In this document: piece by piece, positions 53,859 through 63,764 of the stretch
Layout: the number at the start of each line of letters is the position of its first letter
How positions within the stretch are numbered: position 1 is the first letter of the stretch
DNA from: a bacterium
GTDB lineage: Bacteria; Armatimonadota; Fimbriimonadia; Fimbriimonadales; Fimbriimonadaceae
DNA: 64,000 nt
Assembly (NCBI GenBank): GCA_013823945.1
Contig: PNMZ01000008.1
Location: 1-64,000, forward strand
Reading direction: 5' to 3'
Notes under the pieces: generated by a model
Told to the model about the DNA's origin: nothing
Seen by the model: only the letters and a program-made list of their open reading frames with translations
Databases searched by the model: none
Made by a program: the position numbers and the translations under genes

Positions 53859-54773
53859 ATGCTCAAAATCACCGGCACGTTCCTTGACGAAATTACTCAC
53901 GATATCCCCAGCCAAAACTGGGGAGAAAAAGAATGGCGACGAGAATTTGCCCTCTACCAAAAAATTGGCATCGACACCGTCATCATCATCCGTGCCGGAT
54001 ACCAAAACAAATGCATCTTTCCCGCTAAATCAGTCCCAAACCTCCTGCCCCTCAAATCTGACCTTGCCCAAATGTTTCTCGACCTTGCCGGGGAACATAA
54101 CCTTCAGCTCTTCTTTGGCACCTTCGACAGCGGCTCCCACTGGTACCGTCGATCCTATTGGAAAGAAGTCGATCTTAACAAAGCCTTTCTCGATGAAGTT
54201 GGTCAAAAGTACGGAAATCACCCCGCTCTCGCCGGGTGGTACCTCTGCCACGAAACCAGCAAGAACGAAGCCCACATCATCGAACTCCACAATCAAATCG
54301 GCGCTCACTGCAAATCAATCAAGGATGTTCCCGTCCTCATCAGCCCATTCCCTCAAGGTACAAAACAGTTCGTAACCGGAGACGCCTTCACACTTGAAGA
54401 ATCCCTCGATCACTGGAATCGCATCTTCGATGAAACCAAAGACGTCGTTGACATCTGCGCTTTCCAAGATGGACAAATCCAATATCACGAACTACCAGAA
54501 TTTCTGCATGGAGTGAAATCCATCGCTGACAACCATGGAATCTCCACATGGTCGAATGTCGAGACGTTTGACCGTGATATGCCGATCAAATTTCCCCCGG
54601 CTGACTGGCGGTACCTCGAACTCAAAATGGAAGCTGCTACCCAAACCGCAGAAAAAATCATCACGTTCGAGTTCGCCCACTTCATGTCTCCCTACTCCTG
54701 CTATGCCAGCGCGCACAACCTGTTTAAGCGATACTGCGAAGCCCATAATCTCAACTACGAAGAAATGGCCTAG
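53859..54773 (+). CDS. DUF4434-like TIM-barrel protein, unknown
   Basis: A 304-residue soluble protein with no signal peptide. Its opening ITGTFLDEITHDIPSQNWG and a regular alternation of strands (TVIIIRAGYQNK, LQLFFGTFD, GWYLCHETSKNEAH, VLISPFPQG) suggest a TIM barrel like the DUF4434 putative glycosidases. Glu/Asp residues at strand ends (HETS, FQDGQIQ) could be catalytic. Substrate and pathway unknown. Confidence 0.75.
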   Translation: MLKITGTFLDEITHDIPSQNWGEKEWRREFALYQKIGIDTVIIIRAGYQNKCIFPAKSVPNLLPLKSDLAQMFLDLAGEHNLQLFFGTFDSGSHWYRRSYWKEVDLNKAFLDEVGQKYGNHPALAGWYLCHETSKNEAHIIELHNQIGAHCKSIKDVPVLISPFPQGTKQFVTGDAFTLEESLDHWNRIFDETKDVVDICAFQDGQIQYHELPEFLHGVKSIADNHGISTWSNVETFDRDMPIKFPPADWRYLELKMEAATQTAEKIITFEFAHFMSPYSCYASAHNLFKRYCEAHNLNYEEMA

Positions 54774-54890
54774 CTTAAACAGTAGGACCAGAAAAAATTG
54801 CGGAACCTTCAACATTCTATTCCGGTATTCCTCTTCAACTGAAGCAATTCCTCCCGGGAAGATGATCAAGCGAACAGTTGAAGGCAAGAA

Positions 54891-55220
54891 ATGAAACCAT
54901 TAAACAAAAGAGTTGCCGGATCAATCACGATCCTCGCTGCGCTTGCTCTCACCGCAATCGCGTACTTCCCTCTTATTAACGATCAAACTCGAACTGCAAA
55001 GCAGCTCACTCCAATGATTGAGATGCCACCGGCGAACAATAATACTTCGGCTATCGCTATCCAAGGAGATGAGGTTTTTGTATTGCAAAATCAAAAGCTG
55101 TTAAAGATTGATCGTAATTCGTTAAAGGTTAAGCAATCTCAAGAATTAACCGCTAACGATCACGCTCCAATTCAACCTATCCAAAAGCCCGTAAGGGACA
55201 CAATTCGCACCGTGCGATAA
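54891..55220 (+). CDS. Small membrane-anchored or exported protein, unknown
   Basis: A 109-residue protein: hydrophobic residues 8-28, Asn/Gln/Pro-rich residues 40-55, then one or two strands (AIAIQGDEVFVLQNQKLLKI). AAAGG-like upstream bases (GGCAAGAA) precede the ATG. The second half is richer in A and T than its neighbours. No family recognised. Confidence 0.5.
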   Translation: MKPLNKRVAGSITILAALALTAIAYFPLINDQTRTAKQLTPMIEMPPANNNTSAIAIQGDEVFVLQNQKLLKIDRNSLKVKQSQELTANDHAPIQPIQKPVRDTIRTVR

Positions 55221-55243
55221 ATTCACAAGGTAATCTGCCTGCA

Positions 55244-56344
55244 ATGCCAAAGCGGGCAATTCTCATCGTTCTCGACGGGTGTGGTGCCGGAGCCGCACCC
55301 GATTCTCTTGAGTACGGCGACCAACCCACAGTCGCAACTGTCAAAAATGTGTTCAATCATGTCAAAGGCTTTCACGCCCCCAACCTGCAACGCATCGGAT
55401 TCCTCGCTGCGTGCGGAATCGGCGACCCGCAGTCTAACTCGGGCCGACTCCAACCAACCGGGAAAGGGAAAGATTCAGTAACCGGACATTGGGAAATGAT
55501 GGGTATTGACATCCTCAATCCCTTCCCAACGTACCCAAACGGATTCCCGAAAAACCTAATTCAAGAATTCGAGTCCAGAATCGGACGAATATCAATCGGC
55601 AACAAACCCGCATCCGGCACCGCAATCATCGAAGAACTCGGCCCCGAACACATCAAATCCGGTCACCCCATCCTCTATACCTCCGCAGACTCCGTTTTCC
55701 AAATCGCAACCCACGAAGATGTCGTGCCCATCGAATCCCTCTACGAGTGGTGCCGTATCGCTCGCGAGATCTGCACCGAACCGAACAACCTCCAACGCGT
55801 CATCGCTCGGCCCTTCACCGGTACCCCTGGTAATTTCACCCGTACCGAACGGCGAAAAGACTTCCCCGTAGTGCCACCTCCAAACATCATTGATGAAATT
55901 GCCGCAATCCACGGCCCCATCTTGGGAATTGGTGTCGTCCCTGAGTTGTTCAACGGCCGAGGCTTCCTAGCAACTTCAAGAACCCAAAGCAATCCCGAGC
56001 ATTTCCGCGCCCTTCTCGATGCCATGCAAGATGATCACTCATTCATCTTTGCTAACTTCGAAGATTTCGATATGCTCTACGGCCATCGAAGCAATCCGAC
56101 CGGATTTGCTGAATGCCTCGAAGAATTCGATGTCTATCTTGGCAAAATCATCGCCGAATTAGACGAGGAAGACCTCCTCATCATCACCGCCGACCACGGC
56201 AACGACCCCACCGACGCATCAACCGACCACACCCGAGAATACATTCCCTGGGCCATCGTATCATCAGGATCTGATACCTGGCTCGGAGACCAAATTGGAT
56301 TCCGGATCATCGGCAACAAAATCAAGTCTTGGCTTGCAGAATAG
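55244..56344 (+). CDS. deoB: Phosphopentomutase
   Basis: Interconverts ribose-1-phosphate and ribose-5-phosphate in nucleoside salvage. A 366-residue alkaline-phosphatase-superfamily enzyme. Metal and active-site motifs: LIVLDGCGAGAAPD near 7-20, KGKDSVTGHWEMMG near 73-86 (phosphothreonine loop), FANFEDFDMLYGHRSNP and IITADHGNDP with the ligand Asp/His. It is a typical DeoB in length. Confidence 0.95.
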   Translation: MPKRAILIVLDGCGAGAAPDSLEYGDQPTVATVKNVFNHVKGFHAPNLQRIGFLAACGIGDPQSNSGRLQPTGKGKDSVTGHWEMMGIDILNPFPTYPNGFPKNLIQEFESRIGRISIGNKPASGTAIIEELGPEHIKSGHPILYTSADSVFQIATHEDVVPIESLYEWCRIAREICTEPNNLQRVIARPFTGTPGNFTRTERRKDFPVVPPPNIIDEIAAIHGPILGIGVVPELFNGRGFLATSRTQSNPEHFRALLDAMQDDHSFIFANFEDFDMLYGHRSNPTGFAECLEEFDVYLGKIIAELDEEDLLIITADHGNDPTDASTDHTREYIPWAIVSSGSDTWLGDQIGFRIIGNKIKSWLAE

Positions 56345-56364
56345 AAGTTTTAAAAGAACCCCGG

Positions 56365-56370
56365 TATAAT
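56365..56370 (+). promoter_or_regulatory. -10 box before the FtsB-like gene
   Basis: TATAAT, about 30 bases upstream of the start. No convincing -35 box; the promoter call rests on the -10 element alone. Confidence 0.4.
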
Positions 56371-56399
56371 CACTAGCATCCTGCCAAGGAAGGCAACCC

Positions 56400-56660
56400 A
56401 TGAAGCGTCCAGTCATCATCGCCCTCACAATCACTTGCGCCATCACTACCGGGCTCCTACTCTCAAAATCCTCTTGGGAAACCCTCCAAACCCAACGCCA
56501 AGCCTACAACGATAAAATCCAGGCATCGCGCAAAATCGAAACAGATCGAGCTGAACTCCTCAAAAAAACCGCCCAACTCGACTCACCCTACGGCAAAGAG
56601 CAACGTGCCCGCGAACTCGGATACCGCAAGCCATACGAAAAACCCCTCACTCTTGACTGA
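56400..56660 (+). CDS. FtsB/DivIC-like septum protein
   Basis: An 86-residue protein: one membrane helix (about 5-22), then a coiled-coil (about 28-60; TLQTQRQAYNDKIQ, KIETDRAELLKKTAQL), ending in the RARELGYRKPYEKPL region. This is the plan of FtsB/DivIC, small divisome proteins that link FtsL and FtsQ. The ribosome site AAGGAAGG lies just upstream. Call by architecture; no other division gene is nearby. Confidence 0.7.
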   Translation: MKRPVIIALTITCAITTGLLLSKSSWETLQTQRQAYNDKIQASRKIETDRAELLKKTAQLDSPYGKEQRARELGYRKPYEKPLTLD

Positions 56661-56697
56661 GCCAGAACCACCCTCATCTGGGTAACCTCAATCGAAT

Positions 56698-58206
56698 ATG
56701 GTTGCCCAGGCCCACGCCGCCACTCTAAACGGAATAGATGCCCTCCCGATAATTGTCGAAGTCGATCTCCGCGGCGGACAAGCTAAACTCCTCATCGTCG
56801 GTCTCCCTGACAAAGCCGTACAAGAATCCTCCGAACGAGTCGCCACCGCAATCCGAAACTCCGGACTCACCTTCCCCAACGGACTCCTCGTCTGCAATCT
56901 CGCCCCCTCCGATGTCCGTAAAGAAGGCTCAGGATTCGACCTCCCCATCGCCATCGCAATCCTTGCCGTCTCCGGGCAAGTCGCATCTCAAACCCTCCGA
57001 GAAACCCTCATCATCGGCGAACTTGGACTGGACGGAAATCTACGCCGCATTGATGGAGCCGTCAACATCGCCATCATGGCTCACCAACAAGGATTCAAAC
57101 GCCTCATCGTCCCCGAATCAAACGCCCCCGAAGCCGCCATCATCCCCGAGCTCGAAGTCTACGGCCTAAAATCCCTTCTCGACGTCGTTGAACTTCTCAA
57201 CGGCTCAATCCTCCATCAGCCTCATGTTCTCCAAATTCAACCAACTGGTCAAGCCGATGAATACCCTATCGATTTCAGCGACGTAAAAGGTCAATCTCAA
57301 GCCATCCGAGCCCTCGAGATCGCCGCTGCCGGTGGTCACAACATCCTCATGACTGGCCCCCCCGGATCGGGAAAAACCATGCTCGCCCGTCGTCTCCCCA
57401 CCATACTTCCCCCCCTCACCCTTGAAGAAGCTATCGAAGTCACCCGCGTCTACTCGTCCGCCGGGGAACCTCGCGACACCAACGGCCTTGTCTGGCGACG
57501 CCCATTCCGCTCACCCCACCACGCTACCAGCTACGCCGCAATCGTCGGCGGAGGCAAAACCCCGAAGCCCGGAGAAGTCTCTCTCGCCCACAACGGTGTG
57601 CTATTCCTCGACGAAATGCCCGAATTCGGTCGCGATGTCCTCGAAGCCCTTCGCCAACCGCTCGAAGATGCCGTCGTCACCGTCGCCCGCGTCCAATCCA
57701 CCCTCACCTTCCCCGCCGCATGTATGCTCGTCGGAGCGATGAACCCCTGCCCCTGCGGGTTCAAAGGCTATCCCGAGGCCAACTGCATCGGGGCCGCCCA
57801 ATGCCTCAAATATGGTGCCAAAATCTCCGGCCCCCTTCTCGACCGCATCGACCTCCACGTCAACGTCCCCCGCCTCAAACCGGAAGAACTCACCGCCATC
57901 CCCGCCGGTGCCCCTAGCGCAACTATTCGCGAACGGGTCATTACCGCCCGATCCGCCCAAGCTCAACGTCTCGGATCTGCCCGCACCAATGCAAGCATGA
58001 CCCCCCGCGATCTCAAAAGCCTCATCCAAATGGATGACGAATCCAAGTCCTTCATGCAATCCGCCGCTCACAAACTTAACCTTTCCGCCCGAGTCTTTGA
58101 CCGCCTCCTCAAAGTCGCCCAAACCATCGCCGACCTCGACCATTCCCCAAAAATCACCCGCTCCCACCTCGCCGAAGCCGTCCAATACCGCTCCACCAAC
58201 GAGTAA
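56698..58206 (+). CDS. comM: Mg-chelatase-like AAA ATPase, ComM/YifB family
   Basis: A 502-residue ATPase. An N-terminal S5-fold domain (about 1-170), then the chelatase-type AAA module with Walker A GPPGSGKT near 220, Walker B LFLDEMPEFG near 300, a MNPCPCGF motif near 344 with the pair of Cys typical of YifB/ComM, and the C-terminal helical lid. ComM is a branch-migration helicase used in natural transformation in other bacteria. It probably follows the FtsB-like gene as an independent unit. Confidence 0.93.
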   Translation: MVAQAHAATLNGIDALPIIVEVDLRGGQAKLLIVGLPDKAVQESSERVATAIRNSGLTFPNGLLVCNLAPSDVRKEGSGFDLPIAIAILAVSGQVASQTLRETLIIGELGLDGNLRRIDGAVNIAIMAHQQGFKRLIVPESNAPEAAIIPELEVYGLKSLLDVVELLNGSILHQPHVLQIQPTGQADEYPIDFSDVKGQSQAIRALEIAAAGGHNILMTGPPGSGKTMLARRLPTILPPLTLEEAIEVTRVYSSAGEPRDTNGLVWRRPFRSPHHATSYAAIVGGGKTPKPGEVSLAHNGVLFLDEMPEFGRDVLEALRQPLEDAVVTVARVQSTLTFPAACMLVGAMNPCPCGFKGYPEANCIGAAQCLKYGAKISGPLLDRIDLHVNVPRLKPEELTAIPAGAPSATIRERVITARSAQAQRLGSARTNASMTPRDLKSLIQMDDESKSFMQSAAHKLNLSARVFDRLLKVAQTIADLDHSPKITRSHLAEAVQYRSTNE

Positions 58207-58236
58207 CGAAAAAAACTCATAACGGGGTAAATCCCG

Positions 58237-58242
58237 TATAAT
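58237..58242 (+). promoter_or_regulatory. -10 box before the secreted protein at 58252
   Basis: TATAAT ten bases before the ATG, after an ACGGG/CCCGT hairpin (58221-58236). No clear -35 box; the transcript would be nearly leaderless. Confidence 0.4.
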
Positions 58243-58251
58243 AGCCTAATT

Positions 58252-59724
58252 ATGATGCAGATTAAGTCACTTCCCCTGCTGGCTGCGGTGCTTTTAGCAG
58301 GAACTGCATTGGCCGGTCCAAACACAACGAGAATTCTGAGCTTCGAATTCTCAAAATATGAATCTCTTGTTCCAAGCCGATCGGATTTCGGTCTTTCAAT
58401 ACAATACGGCGGAGATGGCATCATTGCAGAATCCCCACGAGATAGTCGCGAGCGGCCCCATCCTAACTTTCTCCGGAATACAACTTTAGCCGTTATCGAA
58501 AAAACAAACGGCGAGATCGTCACCGCCCCGCTCACTCAAGGAGGACGCCGAGGCTTTGGGATTACCGCAACCGCAGTTTTTCCATCATTCGAGATTGACC
58601 AAGTAAGACATATTGGCATTAAAGAGGCGAGCCCGGGCTCTTCCCCCTCCATTAACGATTTTAACGGAATCAAGGTTATTGCAATTACTGAATCTGGCGC
58701 CAAACTAATCGTCCGGCGATTGCCGCAAATCCACCCGCTTGGAACGGTTGTCCGCAGTGGTTATCGAGCATTCCCTCAACTTGGCACGATTGAAGCGCTC
58801 CCTCAAGTCTCTAAATACAAGGCTGTGATGGGCTTTGGAGATGGCATCAATGATGATCGAACTCTTGAAATTGAATTAGAAGACATCCACGGCTTCGTGA
58901 GCGGAGTAACCTTTGTTCGGGCCGCGGATAACCGAACGAGAGAAGTTGTTGGTTATTTTCCAATGACAATGAACCCTCAACTATTGCATAAAGTCAATCT
59001 CCATCGGGGATACACTTCATACGGCCCGGGCAATGACGAGTGTGAGCTAAGGTCAATCGCTTTAACTGGCGGGGATCCTGATCTTCCAGCAATCCCCATT
59101 TATGAATCGGGACGTATGTCAGCCAAATTAGTGGATAAGCAATCTTGGCAAACTCCCGTTGTAAATCTCAGAACTCTGCCTCTCAACATAAACGTGCAGA
59201 CAGTTACTTTGACTATTTTTACAGGTGCAGACGACTTGCGTACGGAGTCAGGCGAAGTCTCCGAGACAAGCAGAATCATTTTGGGACTTGCCGGAACCCC
59301 AAATGATGAGGCAAGGGTTGTGATCTCGCAAACAGCACCGGACGAAAATGATATCAGAAGAGGAGCATTTAGAACCCGAACGGCTTGGAGTACGAATTTT
59401 GCATTTCAATCGCCAACTTTCATTCAGAACATCCATGCATTGTCGCTAGAGACAGTCATGGGTCGAGCAGCCAGTGGAGTTGTTCTCTTTGAGACCTTAT
59501 TGCAACGAGATCAATGGACCCTTGACGGCATGAAAATTCAATTCAGAGATAGGCAAGGCAGGACAAGAAACCTCTACTCAAACTACCTAAGTGAAAAAAT
59601 CGGCAGGAACATCACGAAGTATGTAAACTTTAGTGAGTTCAACAGATATGTGAATACCCCGCTTACGGATGCAAGGCTCATCTCACCCATCGAACTACCC
59701 GCATTCCGCCCCGACGGGCGATAA
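58252..59724 (+). CDS. Large secreted protein, unknown; atypical base use
   Basis: A 490-residue protein with a signal peptide (MMQIKSLPLLAAVLLAGTALA). The body is a long series of beta strands and has Arg/Thr/Asn-rich segments; no family recognised. Its codons are much less C-biased than other + genes here, with many A/T third positions, suggesting recent transfer or a gene under different selection. Neither neighbour gives a functional clue. Confidence 0.65.
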   Translation: MMQIKSLPLLAAVLLAGTALAGPNTTRILSFEFSKYESLVPSRSDFGLSIQYGGDGIIAESPRDSRERPHPNFLRNTTLAVIEKTNGEIVTAPLTQGGRRGFGITATAVFPSFEIDQVRHIGIKEASPGSSPSINDFNGIKVIAITESGAKLIVRRLPQIHPLGTVVRSGYRAFPQLGTIEALPQVSKYKAVMGFGDGINDDRTLEIELEDIHGFVSGVTFVRAADNRTREVVGYFPMTMNPQLLHKVNLHRGYTSYGPGNDECELRSIALTGGDPDLPAIPIYESGRMSAKLVDKQSWQTPVVNLRTLPLNINVQTVTLTIFTGADDLRTESGEVSETSRIILGLAGTPNDEARVVISQTAPDENDIRRGAFRTRTAWSTNFAFQSPTFIQNIHALSLETVMGRAASGVVLFETLLQRDQWTLDGMKIQFRDRQGRTRNLYSNYLSEKIGRNITKYVNFSEFNRYVNTPLTDARLISPIELPAFRPDGR

Positions 59725-59892
59725 CGTTCAATGCCTGGGCTCAGAGTCTAATTGACTACTAAAGCAACCAAAAGATGCCACCCTCACCCGCCCCGAAAAC
59801 AACGGATTAGCGGGTGATCAGGCAGTGCCCTCGCTCCAAAAAGTAAAGTATCAATATCCCCTCGAACAACCAGATATGCCAGACTTCTCTCT

Positions 59893-60582
59893 ATGCTCCT
59901 CGCCGTCCTGACCCTCCTTCCCCCCACCCCCATCCTCGTCTTCTCAAAAACCGCCGGATTCCGCCACGACTCCATCCCCGTTGCCATCCAAACTCTCCAA
60001 TCCCTCGCTCCCGACCACAACCTGACCATCAGCGCCACCGAAGACGCCAACGAATTCACCCCCGATAACCTCAAGAAATTCCGCACTGTCATCTTCCTCT
60101 CCACCACTGGCGACATCCTCAACTCCGAGCAAGAACAAGCCTTCGAAGCCTATATCAAGCAAGGCGGAGGCTTCGTCGGCATCCACGCCGCCGCCGATAC
60201 CGAATACAATTGGCCGTTCTACGGCGAACTTGTCGGCGCATACTTCAAATCTCACCCCCACATTCAAAAAGCTACCATAAACGTCATCGACCGTAACCAT
60301 CCCAGCACCACCCATCTCCCCACCAATTGGTCAAGAACGGACGAGTGGTACTGCTACAAATCCCTCCCCCCAACCACTGCCCGCATCCTCGCCAAACTCG
60401 ACCCCACCACTTATCAAGGCTCAACCATGGGCGAAAATCACCCCATCGCCTGGTGCCAAACCATCGCAAAAGGCCGCTCCTGGTACACCGGAGGCGGACA
60501 TACCAAAGAATCATTCGCCGAACCCGAATTCCGCCAACACCTCATCGGCGGAATCCTCTGGGCCGCTGGTATCAAGAACTAA
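59893..60582 (+). CDS. ThuA-like domain protein
   Basis: A 229-residue exported or soluble protein of the ThuA-like (class I glutamine-amidotransferase fold) family, tied to sugar use in other bacteria. Family features: ILVFSKTAGFRHDSIPVA near 15-32, TTGDILNSEQEQAF and GGGFVGIHAAADTEYNWP near 91-108, then WYTGGGHTKESF at the end. The N-terminal ten residues are hydrophobic. Its stop overlaps the phosphatase stop on the other strand by four bases. Confidence 0.88.
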   Translation: MLLAVLTLLPPTPILVFSKTAGFRHDSIPVAIQTLQSLAPDHNLTISATEDANEFTPDNLKKFRTVIFLSTTGDILNSEQEQAFEAYIKQGGGFVGIHAAADTEYNWPFYGELVGAYFKSHPHIQKATINVIDRNHPSTTHLPTNWSRTDEWYCYKSLPPTTARILAKLDPTTYQGSTMGENHPIAWCQTIAKGRSWYTGGGHTKESFAEPEFRQHLIGGILWAAGIKN

Positions 60583-62069
60583 ATCCAATGCAAATCTGAT
60601 TCCAACTCAAACCCCCCGCCCTCGGCCCGCTGAGCTTCTTCCAAAGTCATCGAAGGATTTTTGAACTCAATGCCTCGCACACTCAGCAGCTTGCCAAAAA
60701 TCTCGTAATTCCGAACCATCCCGTGGAACAACTCTGCCCCTGGCCCGAATGCACTCACCAAAGTCCAATCACTCGTGTGATTCCCGCTACTCCAACCAAC
60801 CCCCGTCGCTGTCCCGACCGCCATCGAGAGAGCCGCCGTTGCAAACTTGTAATTCCCAAATTGCTGCATCGGTGAATCGTCTCCGCCCTTCAAACCAGAC
60901 ACAACCATCGCCGCTTGATCCGCCGAAATCTCAACTCCCAACTTTGCTTCAGCCAACCCCTGAACTCCCGCCGCATCCGCTGCCCGCAACTCCGGCAGCA
61001 TCCGCTCATAACTGCTTGTCATTTTCATCAAACGAGACAAACCGTTAGCATCGCCATATCCCGCTGGACCATTACTGATCCCCGGATTGGCATTCCCGTG
61101 GTCGCTAGTCACCACAACAAGAGTATCGCCATCCTCTTCCGCAAATCGCACCGCAACATCAACTGCCGCCTCAAACGCCAATTGGTCATAAATCAAACCC
61201 GCCAGATCATTTGGGTGAGCCGCATGGTCAATCCGTGCTCCCTCCACCTGCAAAACAAATCCCTCGCTGCCCCCTTTCAGTCGGTCAATTGCCGATTTCG
61301 TCATCTCCGCCAGACTGGGAACTGCCATTTCGATATCTTCGTTATGCATCCGATCAACCGAGAACGGCAACTGACCTTTTCCATAAATCCCCAAGAAGCG
61401 GCGGGAATCATTCGCCCACATCTCATCCCGATTCTTCGCCACCCCGTACCCCTTGGCCGCAAACTCTCCGTAAACATCAATCTTGTCCGCCCTGAGTTCT
61501 GCCGAGAAAAACTCATCCCCGCCCCCCATGAGCACTTCAACTCCCCTCGCCAAATACTGCCGTGCAATCTCAGGCTCCGCCGACCGCTTCGCCGAACTCA
61601 CCGCAAACCCACTCGGCGTAGCATGAGTAATTGTCGCCGTTGTCACCAAACCACGCCGCATCCCCGCCTTCCCGAGCAAGTCATAGAGCGGCGTCAATTC
61701 CCCAATCCCTGGCAAATAGTTGATCGCCCCATTCAAAACCAGACTTCCACTCCCCCAACTCGTCGCTGCCGCTGCCGAATCCGTCATGAGCGAATTCAAA
61801 CTCCGAGTATCCATCACCCCCTGCACAACTTCTGGTCGCCGCATCAAATCACACCACACTCCCCGCTCCCCAAAGTTGACATCCTTAAACTGGTCGGCCA
61901 TGCTCGGCACCCCTGCACTCATCCCGTCACTCACACAAAAAATAATGTTCTTCGCGCGTTTCTCAACTGGGCGAACAAAACTCGCCATCCCCGGCAAACT
62001 CACAACCGTTGAACCAACAACCGCCCCTGCCCCCGCCAAAATCGAACGCCGCGAAATCTTGTTTGACAT
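60579..62069 (-). CDS. Alkaline phosphatase (PhoA-type), Tat-exported
   Basis: A 496-residue enzyme. N-terminus MSNKISRRSILAGAGAVVG is a twin-arginine signal. Active-site motifs: FCVSDGMSAG (Asp), the nucleophile Ser in LMTDSAAAATSWG, metal ligands in EGARIDHAAHPND, VVTSDHGNAN and the His of SSGNHTSDW. It should release phosphate from many esters in the periplasm. Divergent from the DUF4127-like gene by 71 bases. Confidence 0.93.
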   Translation of the reverse strand: MSNKISRRSILAGAGAVVGSTVVSLPGMASFVRPVEKRAKNIIFCVSDGMSAGVPSMADQFKDVNFGERGVWCDLMRRPEVVQGVMDTRSLNSLMTDSAAAATSWGSGSLVLNGAINYLPGIGELTPLYDLLGKAGMRRGLVTTATITHATPSGFAVSSAKRSAEPEIARQYLARGVEVLMGGGDEFFSAELRADKIDVYGEFAAKGYGVAKNRDEMWANDSRRFLGIYGKGQLPFSVDRMHNEDIEMAVPSLAEMTKSAIDRLKGGSEGFVLQVEGARIDHAAHPNDLAGLIYDQLAFEAAVDVAVRFAEEDGDTLVVVTSDHGNANPGISNGPAGYGDANGLSRLMKMTSSYERMLPELRAADAAGVQGLAEAKLGVEISADQAAMVVSGLKGGDDSPMQQFGNYKFATAALSMAVGTATGVGWSSGNHTSDWTLVSAFGPGAELFHGMVRNYEIFGKLLSVRGIEFKNPSMTLEEAQRAEGGGFELESDLHWI

Positions 62070-62140
62070 GACCTCATTCTACATGAGCCCACTAATCACC
62101 ACCAAAACTTAACCATCCCAGGTACCTTAATCCTATTCCT

Positions 62141-63748
62141 GTGAAGTTCGCCCTCACCCTTCTCTCCGCCTCTCTTGCTTCTACTCTTCTCGCCCAAACC
62201 CCTACCCGAAAAATACTCCTCATCCCCGTGGATGACCGCCCCGCCGTACACCATTTCGCCGCCATGATCGGCGACATCGCCGGAGTAGAAGTTGTCACCC
62301 CACCCCTCCCGTTCCTCGGCAAATTCAAGCAACCCGGCTCCCCACCATCCATCCTCGACTGGTTGAGTAAACAAAACCTCAGCGAATTCGAATCAGTCAT
62401 CGTCTCTGCCGACATGATTGCCTACGGCGGGCTTATCGCCTCCCGAACCGACCGATCCTCAGAAACCCTGGCCAAATCCCGACTCCGCGAACTCTGGCGA
62501 ATCCGCAAAACCAATTTCAAAACCCCCTTCTATGTCTTCAGCACCCTCACTCGAATTGCCCCTACCGCCGTCGCCGAAAACCGAACCTGGCGCCAAGATC
62601 TCTATTATTGGGCCATCGCCCGCGAGCAAGCAAAACTCTACAACGACCCCGAAGCAAAGCGCAAAACCGCCACTCTCGCCTCGAAAATCCCACCCGCCGA
62701 ACTGACCCGCTACGATTCCATTCGATCCCGCAACGTCAACATCCAAATTGAGCTTCTCAAGATGACCTTTCACGGAGCGTTTAATCACCTCACTCTCGGG
62801 CAAGACGACGCCGCTCCCGTTGGGCCTCACACCCGGGAAATCGCTTCCCTCAACCAAGAAGTCGATCGGCTCAAGCTCAAACCTCGAACTCAATTCTGCA
62901 TGGGAATCGACCAAATTTCCAACTGCCTGGTCAGCCGCGCCCTCTCCGATCAAGCCAAATGGAAACCCACCGTCGCAATCCGATCTTCTGACCCCACTGG
63001 TCTTGATCAAGTCGCTGCCTACGAAACTGAACCCATCCGCGAATCCCTCCAAGATCAATTTGAAACAAGCGGCGCAACCGTCACCAGTGACCCCACCAAA
63101 GCCGACTATATCCTCTACCTCAACACTCCCAAACGCGACCCCAACCAGTTCGATGCTTTCGTTCGCGAGTTGTCCGCGTCCATCACCGCAGGCAAAAGAA
63201 TCGCCATCGCAGACACTAATCTCGGCTGGTCCGGAACCGCCGACCCCGAATTGTTCGATGCCCTCACCGCCACTCGGCAAGGTCCCCAACTCGTGAGCTA
63301 TGCCGGTTGGAACACCGCCGGTAACACCATGGGAACAACAATCCCCGCCGCCAACGCATATCTGATCGCCCTTCAAACCAGCGTCCCTGGTCTCCGCCGA
63401 GAAACCGCCGCCCGGAAATTCGTCCTCCACCGTTTGGTTACCGACTACTTCTACAACCGGTATGTCCGCCCCGAAGCCTATCGCATGATCGAAAGAATGC
63501 AAGACGGCAACCGAGAAGAAATCTCCGCCGAAGAAAACGTCGAAATCGTCGAATCATATGTCAAAAAGGACATGACTGAACGACTCAATAAAACATTTCT
63601 TGACCAAATGGTTGCCAACCCCTTCCGTGTCCAAGAAAAAACCTATAACGTTGTCGCCCTCCGCAATATCGTCGTCGAACTCCCCTGGCCCCGCGCCTAT
63701 GAAGTCCATATCGACTTCGACCTCGACGTCCGTGAGATATCCAACTAA
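62141..63748 (+). CDS. DUF4127-like exported protein
   Basis: A 535-residue protein with a GTG start at 62141 and a signal peptide ending SLLAQ. It follows the DUF4127 family in its opening (RKILLIPVDDRPAVHHFA near 23-40) and IVSADMIAYGGLIASR near 87. Family function unknown. Later segments contain Asn/Asp loops (GTADPELFDALTATRQGPQL) and a helical end. Followed by a type 1 repeat and then an alpha/beta hydrolase. Confidence 0.85.
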   Translation: MKFALTLLSASLASTLLAQTPTRKILLIPVDDRPAVHHFAAMIGDIAGVEVVTPPLPFLGKFKQPGSPPSILDWLSKQNLSEFESVIVSADMIAYGGLIASRTDRSSETLAKSRLRELWRIRKTNFKTPFYVFSTLTRIAPTAVAENRTWRQDLYYWAIAREQAKLYNDPEAKRKTATLASKIPPAELTRYDSIRSRNVNIQIELLKMTFHGAFNHLTLGQDDAAPVGPHTREIASLNQEVDRLKLKPRTQFCMGIDQISNCLVSRALSDQAKWKPTVAIRSSDPTGLDQVAAYETEPIRESLQDQFETSGATVTSDPTKADYILYLNTPKRDPNQFDAFVRELSASITAGKRIAIADTNLGWSGTADPELFDALTATRQGPQLVSYAGWNTAGNTMGTTIPAANAYLIALQTSVPGLRRETAARKFVLHRLVTDYFYNRYVRPEAYRMIERMQDGNREEISAEENVEIVESYVKKDMTERLNKTFLDQMVANPFRVQEKTYNVVALRNIVVELPWPRAYEVHIDFDLDVREISN

Positions 63749-63764
63749 CAATTAAGGAGATTTC

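Noticed and set aside
62459-63502. A long open frame (347 codons) on the - strand
   Set aside because: It is antisense to the DUF4127-like gene, which has motifs and a signal peptide; the frame is a by-product of the codon bias.
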